Shown here: positions 50,356 through 57,650 of the stretch, piece after piece
Layout of the letters: every line of letters begins with the position of its first letter
Position numbering within the stretch: position 1 is the first letter of the stretch
DNA from: a virus
Length of the DNA stretch: 64,000 nt
Direction: 5' to 3' (one strand)
IMG/VR virus record: IMGVR_UViG_3300032242_001916
Location: 30,101 to 94,100 of that record
The notes under the pieces: generated by a model
Databases searched by the model: none
What the model saw: only the letters and a program-made list of their open reading frames with translations
Told to the model about the DNA's origin: nothing
Made by a program: the position numbers and the translations under genes

Positions 50356-50657
50356 AGGATAGCACAATGGCTAAGGCAGACTGGCGTACAGTCCAGTTCT
50401 TTTTGTCAGCTCGTGGAGTGTTTGAGGTAGAGATCGATTTAGAAAGCGACGAAGTTCGTTGTAATTGCCCCGGCTACGAGGCGCGAGGTGCTTGTAAGCA
50501 TTCTCGGTTTGTAGTATCTAAGGCTAAAGAAAATGATGGGGTTTACCCATTAAAGGTATCATCCCGTGCATCAGATGATGAAGCAAAAACCGCAAATAAC
50601 TCTACAGAGCTGTTTCGAGAGTTTGTAGTTAAGTATGGGAAAATAGAGGTCATCTAA
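50352..50657 (+). CDS. SWIM zinc-finger protein
   Basis: 101 residues. VRCNCPGYEARGACKHSRFV is a SWIM motif (CxC...CxH), a zinc site that binds DNA or proteins. ATG 50352 overlaps the loader stop; ATG 50367 is an alternative start. SWIM proteins in phages often work with helicases, and its place between the loader and the helicase suggests that. The function is unproven. Confidence 0.7.
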   Translation: MKDSTMAKADWRTVQFFLSARGVFEVEIDLESDEVRCNCPGYEARGACKHSRFVVSKAKENDGVYPLKVSSRASDDEAKTANNSTELFREFVVKYGKIEVI

Positions 50658-50660
50658 AAG

Positions 50661-51068
50661 ATGCAAGGAGGGGATCTAAGCAATGAAAAGCCTAAGCGGG
50701 TAGTAGTTACTGTTGATTGCCTGCTTGATAGGAAGCCAGTTATAAAAAAGTTCTTGGGCTTAATTCCGCATGCCTCTGAGGAGATTGAATACAATCGAGG
50801 AATGCTATCTAGGTTTTGGAATTATGCTTCAAGCAGCGGATACAGCCTAGAACTTGTTGGGTTTGGATATAGCCCCAGTGAAATGCAAGAGATGTTTGAT
50901 GATCTTGACAATCTGGGTACTAATCCTTTTAACTATGTAAAAGCATATAGAGTCGTTGCTGACTTAGTGGCAGAAATGCCATATCGCAATGAACTTGTAT
51001 GTGTGATAGACATACCTAGCCGTGCAATGCGCTATGGTAGTTGGTATTACGATCTTGGGAGGGTTTAA
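50661..51068 (+). CDS. Unknown protein between loader and helicase
   Basis: 135 residues. Strands RVVVTVDCLLDRKPVIKKFL near the start and LVCVIDIPSRAMRYGSWYY near the end, with helices between (SEMQEMFDDLDNLG), suggest an alpha/beta fold, but no family is recognised. Its start 50661 lacks an upstream ribosome site, while AAGGAGGGG sits inside at 50665-50673, followed by an out-of-frame ATG (50683) that gives only six codons. Its stop overlaps the helicase start. Confidence 0.6.
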   Translation: MQGGDLSNEKPKRVVVTVDCLLDRKPVIKKFLGLIPHASEEIEYNRGMLSRFWNYASSSGYSLELVGFGYSPSEMQEMFDDLDNLGTNPFNYVKAYRVVADLVAEMPYRNELVCVIDIPSRAMRYGSWYYDLGRV

Positions 51069-52291
51069 TGGCTGCTGATAACGAAGAGCGGTTAATCAGT
51101 CGCGCTGTTAGGACTAGGGATATTTCCGCAATCCTAGAGTATGGCTTAGAAGATAGCTGGTTCTATGTAGATGAGAATCGTGCTGTCTGGAAGTTCATTC
51201 TTAACCACTGGAAAAAGTACAGCGAAGTTCCTACGGCAATTACTGTTAAGGATAACTTTCCTACTTACCGGTTGCTGCAGGTTGATGACTCAATAGAGTA
51301 TTTGCTTGACCAGTTAGTTGAGTATCGCAGGCGTCAAAAAGCAATTGAGATTGTTCAAGATGCTGCAGAAGCTATCTCAGCTGGAGATCATCAAGCTGCT
51401 ATTGATTCCATGTCTAGCGGTATTGCAAAGATCTCTGATGATGGCGTTGGCTCATCAAACGATATTGATCTTACTAAAGCCCCCATGTCTCGTTACGATG
51501 AATACCTAGCGGTAAAGACCCGTCCTAACGGTTTGATTGGCATGGCTACTGGTTTTTCTTTGATCGATCAGGCAACCGCTGGTTTACAGCCTGGACAACT
51601 TGTGGTCATTATTGCTCCACCAAAGACTGGTAAATCTGTTGTTGCTTTGCAAACTGCAGTTAACTTGCATGAAGACGGTTTTGTGCCAATGTTCCAGTCT
51701 TTTGAGATGAGCAACCATGAGCAGCAAACTCGTCACGATGCTATGCGGGCTAAGATCTCACATGCTCGCTTGACCCGAGGTGCACTCAAGGTAGACGAAG
51801 AAGCCCGATATCAAAAAGCTTTAACTCGTATGGAACAAATGCACAACTTCTATTTGACCGACAGCGTCACAGCCCGAACTGTGTCAGGCCTTGCTGCTAA
51901 GGTAGAGAAACTACAGCCGGACATTGTATTTATTGACGGTGTTTATCTTATGACCGATGAGATAAGTGGGGAACGCAATAATGCGCTAGCCCTTACTAAT
52001 ATCACTCGTTCACTAAAACAGTTTGCACAGAAGATAAAGAAACCAGTTGTAGTAACAACTCAGGTTCTTGAGTGGAAGATGAAGAACAAGCGGGTTTCTG
52101 CGGGAGCCATTGGTTACTCATCATCATTCTTTCAGGATGCCGACGTGATCTTGGCGCTAGAGCGTCAGGATGAAATGGATGATTCATCTCGTATCTTCCG
52201 TATTGAAGCCAGCCGTAACTGCGGTAAGGTCGAAATGGAATTAATGTGGGATTGGGAAAATGGTAAATTTGAGGAGTATCCAAATCCATGA
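51068..52291 (+). CDS. DnaB-like replicative helicase
   Basis: 407 residues from ATG 51068 (TAATG, GGGAGG upstream), not the longer frame back to 51041. Walker A APPKTGKS (183-190), the VFIDG Walker B (about 293-297), VVVTTQVLEW and FFQDADVILAL fit RecA-fold DnaB/DnaC-type helicases. The N-terminal 130 residues form the helical domain. It unwinds the phage fork. It overlaps the WhiB gene by four bases. Confidence 0.88.
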   Translation: MAADNEERLISRAVRTRDISAILEYGLEDSWFYVDENRAVWKFILNHWKKYSEVPTAITVKDNFPTYRLLQVDDSIEYLLDQLVEYRRRQKAIEIVQDAAEAISAGDHQAAIDSMSSGIAKISDDGVGSSNDIDLTKAPMSRYDEYLAVKTRPNGLIGMATGFSLIDQATAGLQPGQLVVIIAPPKTGKSVVALQTAVNLHEDGFVPMFQSFEMSNHEQQTRHDAMRAKISHARLTRGALKVDEEARYQKALTRMEQMHNFYLTDSVTARTVSGLAAKVEKLQPDIVFIDGVYLMTDEISGERNNALALTNITRSLKQFAQKIKKPVVVTTQVLEWKMKNKRVSAGAIGYSSSFFQDADVILALERQDEMDDSSRIFRIEASRNCGKVEMELMWDWENGKFEEYPNP

Positions 52292-52524
52292 TATTTGATG
52301 GAACACAGTTATGCGCAAAAGTTGACCCGGAAGTATTCTTTCCAGAGTCATCTGATCGCGCTAGTGTTGAAGCAGCTAAAGCAATTTGTAATAAATGTCA
52401 TTTTATTGAGCCTTGTTTAAAATCGGTTATCTGGGAACCTAGTGTTGAAGGTATTTGGGGAGGAACTACTCCTCGCCAACGTGAAACTATGCGTAGTCGT
52501 TTAAGGAGGATGCAAAATGTTTAA
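52288..52524 (+). CDS. whiB: WhiB-family transcription factor
   Basis: 78 residues. Four Cys C9, C34, C37 and C43 (C-x24-CxxC-x5-C) to hold a 4Fe-4S cluster, and the beta-turn GIWGG, typical of WhiB. WhiB proteins bind the sigma factor and redirect transcription; phage-borne versions can shut host genes. Found only in Actinobacteria and their phages, so it supports the host assignment. Overlaps both neighbours. Confidence 0.92.
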   Translation: MIFDGTQLCAKVDPEVFFPESSDRASVEAAKAICNKCHFIEPCLKSVIWEPSVEGIWGGTTPRQRETMRSRLRRMQNV

Positions 52525-52705
52525 ATTTACTAGGGGTCATTGCTTAGATGATTGGCAGCGTAAACTTTGGGATGCTGCACAAGAAGAACTCAAAGAACGT
52601 GTGCTTGAGTTGCATTACGAATACCCAGACACAGGTGACTGTGCAGGGTGTGACCACATTTATCCATGCCCAACTATCAAAGCGTTAGACGGTGAGCAGG
52701 AATGA
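52517..52705 (+). CDS. Small CxxC protein (CAGCDHIYPCPT)
   Basis: 62 residues. The end carries CAGCDHIYPCPTIKAL, closely similar in pattern to CAVCHIPYPCKTIQLI in the protein at 63715-63888. It is probably a small metal-binding or adaptor protein. It overlaps the WhiB and primase genes by a few bases. Confidence 0.65.
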   Translation: MFKFTRGHCLDDWQRKLWDAAQEELKERVLELHYEYPDTGDCAGCDHIYPCPTIKALDGEQE

Positions 52706-53682
52706 TTCTTACAGATGAAAAGATAAAAGCAGTCTTAGCCAATCTTGATATTGAAATCGAGAATGAGCGCGGGGATGAAATACTGGCACTATGCCCAGGT
52801 CACGAACTGCGTACAGGTAAGATTGATCAGAATCCATCTTGGTCTATTAACACTGAGACTGGTGTGCACCATTGTTTTTCCTGCGGGTATAAAGGCAATC
52901 TTTTAACTCTTGTAGCAGAACAAAAAGAGTTCTACACTGATTGGAATCGACTAGACCTTGAAGGTGCTAAGTCCTGGTTACGCCAGCACTCAACTATTGA
53001 TCTTCCTATGCTTATAAAGCAGATGGAACAAGTAAAAGATTCCTACATCGTTATACCAAAGCCAGTTCCAATGAGTGAGGCTCGGTTAGCTTTGTACTCA
53101 AAGCACATTCCTGAAGATGCTCTTGACTCTCGTCTTCTTACTGAAGAGGCCTGCATGTACTATGGCATTCTTTGGGATACGGATAACAGCCGTTGGATTC
53201 TTCCAATACGTAGCTGGGGAGATAATTCCTTGATGGGATGGCAAGAAAAAGGATACCGGGAGCGGTATTTTAAGAACCGTCCTACAGGTATATCTAAGAG
53301 TAAAACCTTATTTAATAATTATGTACATAACTACGAGGATTGCATGATTATAGTAGAAAGCCCCTTAGATGCCGCACGCCTGCATTCTGCGGGAATAGAA
53401 GGTGGGGCTGCAACTTTTGGTACAAGCGTTAGCCCAGAGCAACTTCAGCTTATGCGCAAAACGGATAACTTAATATTTGCTTTTGACAATGATGACCCAG
53501 GTCGTACTGCAGCTCTACGTATGTTAGACTTAAGTCGTAAAACAGGGTTTGAGTGCAAGTTTTTTAACTACAGTGGTGTAGACCATAAAGATATTGGTGA
53601 AATGACCACTATTGCTATACGCAAGGGTATAGAAACTGCAAAGCATTGCGTACTAGGTAAGTCCGCAATTTTAGGAGTGTAA
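52702..53682 (+). CDS. DnaG-like primase (CHC2 and TOPRIM)
   Basis: 326 residues. The N-terminal zinc site C31-xx-H34 ... C58-xx-C61 (CPGH and CFSCG) is CHC2-like. A TOPRIM core follows: IIVESPLDAARLH, FAFDNDDPGRTAALRM and VDHKDIGEM. There is no helicase-binding C-terminal domain, so it is short. It makes primers for the phage DNA polymerase. Confidence 0.88.
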   Translation: MILTDEKIKAVLANLDIEIENERGDEILALCPGHELRTGKIDQNPSWSINTETGVHHCFSCGYKGNLLTLVAEQKEFYTDWNRLDLEGAKSWLRQHSTIDLPMLIKQMEQVKDSYIVIPKPVPMSEARLALYSKHIPEDALDSRLLTEEACMYYGILWDTDNSRWILPIRSWGDNSLMGWQEKGYRERYFKNRPTGISKSKTLFNNYVHNYEDCMIIVESPLDAARLHSAGIEGGAATFGTSVSPEQLQLMRKTDNLIFAFDNDDPGRTAALRMLDLSRKTGFECKFFNYSGVDHKDIGEMTTIAIRKGIETAKHCVLGKSAILGV

Positions 53683-54068
53683 TGTTTAAGATGAAAAATT
53701 TATGGGACTTTCACCCTAACGTTCGTAGTGGCAAAGACGGTTTAACATTAGGTGAACGCGCTGCAGATACTATTCGCAATGGGATGGGTTCTTGGCCATT
53801 TGTTTTTGCAGCAATTGCATTTTTAGCAATGTGGATACTTTCTAATGGTGCCGCAGGGTTTGACCCATTTCCGTTTATTTTACTTAACTTGATGCTGTCT
53901 TCTTTAGCTGCTTTGCAAGGCGCTATACTTTTAATTGCTGCTAAGCGTTCCGACCAAGTATCGAGTGAATTAGCACAGCATGATTTTCAAATCGATAAAG
54001 ACGCACTTCAATTACTTAAGGAGATGCGTCCTTTACTAGAACAGTTGTTAGAAGAAAAGAATAAGTAA
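53682..54068 (+). CDS. DUF1003-like membrane protein
   Basis: 128 residues. Two hydrophobic segments (FVFAAIAFLAMWILSNGAAG and LLNLMLSSLAALQGAILLIA) with the intervening FDPFPFILLNL, as in DUF1003 proteins of bacteria, then a helix with SDQVSSELAQHDFQ. The function of DUF1003 is unknown. In a replication operon it may anchor a complex at the membrane or counter a host defence, both guesses. It overlaps genes on both sides in TAATG. Confidence 0.75.
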   Translation: MFKMKNLWDFHPNVRSGKDGLTLGERAADTIRNGMGSWPFVFAAIAFLAMWILSNGAAGFDPFPFILLNLMLSSLAALQGAILLIAAKRSDQVSSELAQHDFQIDKDALQLLKEMRPLLEQLLEEKNK

Positions 54069-55642
54069 TGTCATTTAAGGGTAGCCTACTTCCCTACCAG
54101 GAAGAAGCAGTAGAGATGATGTGCAGCCGGGGTAAAGTCCTGGTTGCATATGACCTTGGCCTAGGTAAAACAGTTCTTACTATTGCAGCAATTGAATCAA
54201 TGCGCGACTCTGGCAAGATCAAAGGTCCCGGTCTTATTATTTGTCTGTCAAGTCTTAAGTACCAGTGGCAGAGTCAAATAGAAAAGTTTACTGAAGGCAC
54301 TGCAAAAACTATTGTTATTGAGGGAACTCCCAAGCAACGACTTGATCAGTACAAAGCTATAGCTAGTAAAAAGATAGACGTAGACTATGTCATATTTAAT
54401 TATGAACAGGTGGTTAACGACAAGGATTATGTTAACCAACTTCCAATGAACTTTATTGTCTGCGATGAGGCCACAGCTCTTAAAAGTTTTAAATCCAAGC
54501 GTTCTAAGATCATAAAAAAACTAAAGTCACCAATTAAGTTTGCTCTGACCGGTACTCCGGTTGAAAACGGAAAAGCCGAAGAACTGTTTAGCATTATGCA
54601 GTTTGTAGATGACAAAGTGTTGGGGTCATATCCAAGCTTTGAAGCCAAATATATTGTGCGTAATAGCATGGGATGGATAGAAAAATACAAAAACATAGAC
54701 ATGCTGTCTACTCAACTAAAGACTGCGTCAGTTCGTAAGCGTCAAAAAGATAAAGACGTAGCCCCATACCTACCGGAGACTATTATGGCTTCTCCAATAT
54801 TAGTTCCTTTTGACTCAGCAAGTAAGGCACTTTACTCCAGCATTGTTGATGAACTCTTGGTTGATTTAGAAGATGCTGCAAGGTACATGAGTATGGGCAT
54901 AAATCTTTTTGGCGACTACAGGCCAGACAATGGACCAATTGACGAAGTTCGTGGGGTTATCATGTCAAAGTTAACTGCATTACGTCTGCTTTGTGATCAC
55001 CCACTGTTATTACGTGCTAGCGGTAAAGCTTACAGTTCTTCTACCTTTGGTGAAGAAGGTTCTCGATATGCTGCAGAGCTATTAGAACAGGGTCGACTTG
55101 ACAGGGCAGTAAAATCTCCTAAGCTTGATGTTCTTAAGGAAACTGTTAAAAACTTTCTTGAGGAAGACAAAAACAATAAGCTTGTTATATTCAGTGGCTT
55201 TGTAGCCATGGTAGGTATAATTGCTGCAGATTTGAATGCTTTTGGTGTACAAAAGTATACCGGTAAGATGAATGCAAAGGAAAAGGAAATTGCTAAAATC
55301 GATTTTCAAACTAACCCTAATACCCGTATCCTCGTTAGTTCTGACGCTGGTGGGTATGGGGTGGATCTTCCTCAGGCTAATTTACTGGTCAATTATGACT
55401 TGCCTTGGAATGCAGGACTCGCTCTTCAAAGGAACGGGCGAATCCAGCGGGCATCTAGCACCTGGGAAAAAGTTGTAGTTCAAGACCTAATGATGCTAGG
55501 ATCCATAGAAGAACGTCAACATGCCATGCTACAGCAGAAAATGTCTGTCGCAAGTGCTATAGTTGATGGTGAGGGAATAACTGAAAAGGGTGGACTAGAC
55601 CTAAACTTGGGAACTCTACGTGGATTTTTGCAATCCATTTAG
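54068..55642 (+). CDS. SNF2-type DNA helicase/translocase
   Basis: 524 residues. SF2/SNF2 motifs: DLGLGKT (29-35), a DEAH-like FIVCDEATALKS, LTGTPVENGKAEELFSIM, and C-terminal SSDAGGYGVDLPQANLLVNY and LQRNGRIQRASS. Such proteins move along DNA. In phages they are thought to act in recombination or remodelling. It starts in TAATG overlap with the DUF1003 gene. Confidence 0.9.
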   Translation: MSFKGSLLPYQEEAVEMMCSRGKVLVAYDLGLGKTVLTIAAIESMRDSGKIKGPGLIICLSSLKYQWQSQIEKFTEGTAKTIVIEGTPKQRLDQYKAIASKKIDVDYVIFNYEQVVNDKDYVNQLPMNFIVCDEATALKSFKSKRSKIIKKLKSPIKFALTGTPVENGKAEELFSIMQFVDDKVLGSYPSFEAKYIVRNSMGWIEKYKNIDMLSTQLKTASVRKRQKDKDVAPYLPETIMASPILVPFDSASKALYSSIVDELLVDLEDAARYMSMGINLFGDYRPDNGPIDEVRGVIMSKLTALRLLCDHPLLLRASGKAYSSSTFGEEGSRYAAELLEQGRLDRAVKSPKLDVLKETVKNFLEEDKNNKLVIFSGFVAMVGIIAADLNAFGVQKYTGKMNAKEKEIAKIDFQTNPNTRILVSSDAGGYGVDLPQANLLVNYDLPWNAGLALQRNGRIQRASSTWEKVVVQDLMMLGSIEERQHAMLQQKMSVASAIVDGEGITEKGGLDLNLGTLRGFLQSI

Positions 55643-55684
55643 ATTAGTGTATAGTTCATAGAGGGCCACGACAGAGGAGATAAA

Positions 55685-55825
55685 GTGTCTTCAAATCACA
55701 CGCCTACACGCACTATCCGGGTTTCAGATGAACTCTGGAATGCAGCAAAAGAAAAAGCTGCAGAACTTGGTGTAACGGTTACTGATATAGTAATTAACGC
55801 ACTTGAAGAATTTATAGAAGAATAG
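55685..55825 (+). CDS. Ribbon-helix-helix DNA-binding protein (46 aa)
   Basis: GTG start with a GAGGAGA site upstream. 46 residues: TRTIRVSDELWNAAKEKAAE, then VTVTDIVINALEEFIEE. The beta strand TRTIRVS followed by two helices is an Arc/CopG-like fold. It probably binds DNA as a dimer and may control the local genes. It follows the SNF2 gene after a 42-base gap. Confidence 0.8.
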   Translation: MSSNHTPTRTIRVSDELWNAAKEKAAELGVTVTDIVINALEEFIEE

Positions 55826-55843
55826 GAACTACTAGGAGGACAA

Positions 55844-56299
55844 ATGCCAGAAGTAATAGGCAAACAAAACTTACCTACTATCGATGATTTCGAAGAAGGT
55901 GCCGGAGAAGTTACTGCTCTTTTTCGGGAATTTGTGTATTTAAAAAAGAACATAGATGATCTATCAAAGCGTCAAGATGTAATCAAAAAAAAGCTTTCTG
56001 AATTTGTAGACGCTTATGGCGATGAAGACGACAAAGGCCACAAGTGGTACGATATGGCTGAAGTTGATGGCTATGCAGGTATGCAGCGTCAACGCCGTGT
56101 ATCACAAAAAGTTGATCACAACATGTGTCTTAACCTTTTAACTGACAAGGGTCTTGAAGGACGTTGCTTTGAGATGAAGCCAGTTCTAAACCAAGAAGAG
56201 GTTATGAAGTGTCTATACGAGGGTTTGCTATCTGAAGACGATTTAGATATTATGTTCCCTAAGACAGTAACTACAGCCTTTCTCGTAACAAAAGCGTAG
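55844..56299 (+). CDS. Hypothetical protein with coiled-coil segment
   Basis: 151 residues. EVTALFREFVYLKKNIDDLS and RQDVIKKKLSEFVDAYG make a helical hairpin, and the rest is alpha/beta (GYAGMQRQRRVSQKVDHNMC, VMKCLYEGLLSEDDLDIMF). Such proteins are common near replication genes of actinophages, but I cannot name the family. An AGGAGG site precedes ATG 55844. Confidence 0.65.
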   Translation: MPEVIGKQNLPTIDDFEEGAGEVTALFREFVYLKKNIDDLSKRQDVIKKKLSEFVDAYGDEDDKGHKWYDMAEVDGYAGMQRQRRVSQKVDHNMCLNLLTDKGLEGRCFEMKPVLNQEEVMKCLYEGLLSEDDLDIMFPKTVTTAFLVTKA

Positions 56300-56301
56300 C
56301 C

Positions 56302-56397
56302 ATGAACGAGCACCATATTTGTGGTAAATGTAGTGCTGAATTTGACGAACTACTAGACCTTATAGCACACTTGAAAGAAGATACCTGTGGATGGTGA
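56302..56397 (+). CDS. Tiny C2HC zinc-finger protein (31 aa)
   Basis: ATG 56302. MNEHHICGKCSAEFDELLDL and IAHLKEDTCGW show C-xx-C-x12-H-x5-C, a canonical small finger. No ribosome site is clear, but coupling with the next gene is plausible, since the GTG start at 56387 overlaps its end. The function is unknown. Confidence 0.55.
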   Translation: MNEHHICGKCSAEFDELLDLIAHLKEDTCGW

Positions 56398-56863
56398 TAA
56401 GATTGACGAGATCTTTGGAACTCTCGATGAATATTACCCTGGCTCGAAGCGTAAGCGTCGTGCTGTAAACCCAGAGGTCGAAGAAAAGAAAAAACGTGCC
56501 GCTGAGAAAACTTCGTGGGATTATAAACCACAGGTTAAAACCTTAGCAAACGGAAAGACCATAGAACTATTCAGTGCGGGAATGTTTTCAGAAGCCTTAG
56601 GTAGGCCTCTAGTAACAGTCCGGCTCTGGGAACGTTTAGGATATATTCCGAGAGCACCGTATAGATTGCGCTCTGCACTCGTTGCTGGCAAGAAAAAGCC
56701 AGGATGGCGCATGTACAGTCGTGATATGATAGAAAGCGCAATAGAAAGTTTTCAGTCCAGGGGGCTCTTAGAATCCCCTAGGATTGAATGGGATCGTCAT
56801 AGAGACCTCTCAATAGAAATATTTGAGAACTGGAAGACAATCCATAGCCAAGAAACCGAATAA
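56387..56863 (+). CDS. MerR-like helix-turn-helix protein
   Basis: 158 residues from GTG 56387. Residues 70-130 show a MerR-type helix-turn-helix: FSAGMFSEALGRPLVTVRLW, ERLGYIPRAPYRLRS and WRMYSRDMIESAIESF. The basic N-terminus has GSKRKRRAVNPEVEEKKKRA. It probably binds DNA as a regulator or in genome processing. Confident for the fold, not for the target. Confidence 0.7.
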   Translation: MDGDKIDEIFGTLDEYYPGSKRKRRAVNPEVEEKKKRAAEKTSWDYKPQVKTLANGKTIELFSAGMFSEALGRPLVTVRLWERLGYIPRAPYRLRSALVAGKKKPGWRMYSRDMIESAIESFQSRGLLESPRIEWDRHRDLSIEIFENWKTIHSQETE

Positions 56864-56899
56864 CCAATCCGCCTTATGGCCTAAAAGAAAGTAATACCC

Positions 56900-57580
56900 A
56901 TGGTAAACCGCAATACAAATGTAGATTCATACCTCGATGATGAAGAGTTGGTAGTAAATGCCGAAGCTTTGTTTGAAACCGAGAATGAAGATGAAGTAGC
57001 AGAACGCTCTTCAGTAATTCAGGTTGGCTGGGCTGCAGCAAAGAAAGTGCAAGCCAAAGTCAGTAAGTCATACGCATCTGATTTTAAGTTTGATGAAGAT
57101 GTACAACTCATTAAGTTCCTTTCCCCAGAACCAATGAGTTTCTCACAGCACTGGGTACAGCGCACAGGCAAGAAGTCTTTCATCTGCCTAGGCACCTCTG
57201 ACTGCCCATTGTGTCGTGCAGGTAACAAGGCTGAGAGCAAGTTTGCTTTTAGTGTTGTAACCTTGTCCGACGAAACCCAGCAGGTACAGATGATGACTGT
57301 TGGTTTGCGTCTTTGTGGTCAGCTTGAAAAGCTAAATGGTGACCCTAAGACTGGTCCTCTTGATCGCCTATTCTGGGCAGTCAGCAAGTCCGGTCAGGGT
57401 ACTAAAACTAGCTACTCAATCATGCCAGTTAAAGAACGCGATCTCCCAGAAGATTGGGATTTAGATCTTGATGAAGTAACGCAGATTCTCTCCGAATTGA
57501 AGCCTCTTGGTCCTGACGCTTTGCGTATGCCTACCAAGGCAGAGCTCTCGGAAATCGCACGCGAACTTCCTGAAGACTAA
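56900..57580 (+). CDS. Putative single-stranded DNA-binding protein
   Basis: 226 residues. The middle has KFDEDVQLIKFLSPEPMSFS and ICLGTSDCPLCRAGNKAESK, a zinc site followed by strands, and the acidic end DWDLDLDEVTQILSEL resembles gp32-type acidic tails. Its location directly before the DNA polymerase fits an ssDNA-binding protein of T4-gp32 or gp2.5 type. The assignment rests on the pattern and context and needs a structural match. Confidence 0.6.
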   Translation: MVNRNTNVDSYLDDEELVVNAEALFETENEDEVAERSSVIQVGWAAAKKVQAKVSKSYASDFKFDEDVQLIKFLSPEPMSFSQHWVQRTGKKSFICLGTSDCPLCRAGNKAESKFAFSVVTLSDETQQVQMMTVGLRLCGQLEKLNGDPKTGPLDRLFWAVSKSGQGTKTSYSIMPVKERDLPEDWDLDLDEVTQILSELKPLGPDALRMPTKAELSEIARELPED

Positions 57581-57587
57581 TCCCTCT

Positions 57588-57632
57588 GATAGGGAGCTAG
57601 GTCTACTCCCCTCCTTGGCCTAGCTCCCTATC
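57588..57632 (+). terminator. Strong hairpin terminator before DNA polymerase
   Basis: GATAGGGAGCTAGG (57588-57601) pairs exactly with 57619-57632, followed by TCTTTTCT. The polymerase ribosome site lies just after. It may lower read-through from the upstream unit, giving the polymerase separate control. Confidence 0.8.
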
Positions 57633-57650
57633 TCTTTTCTGGAGATAACT

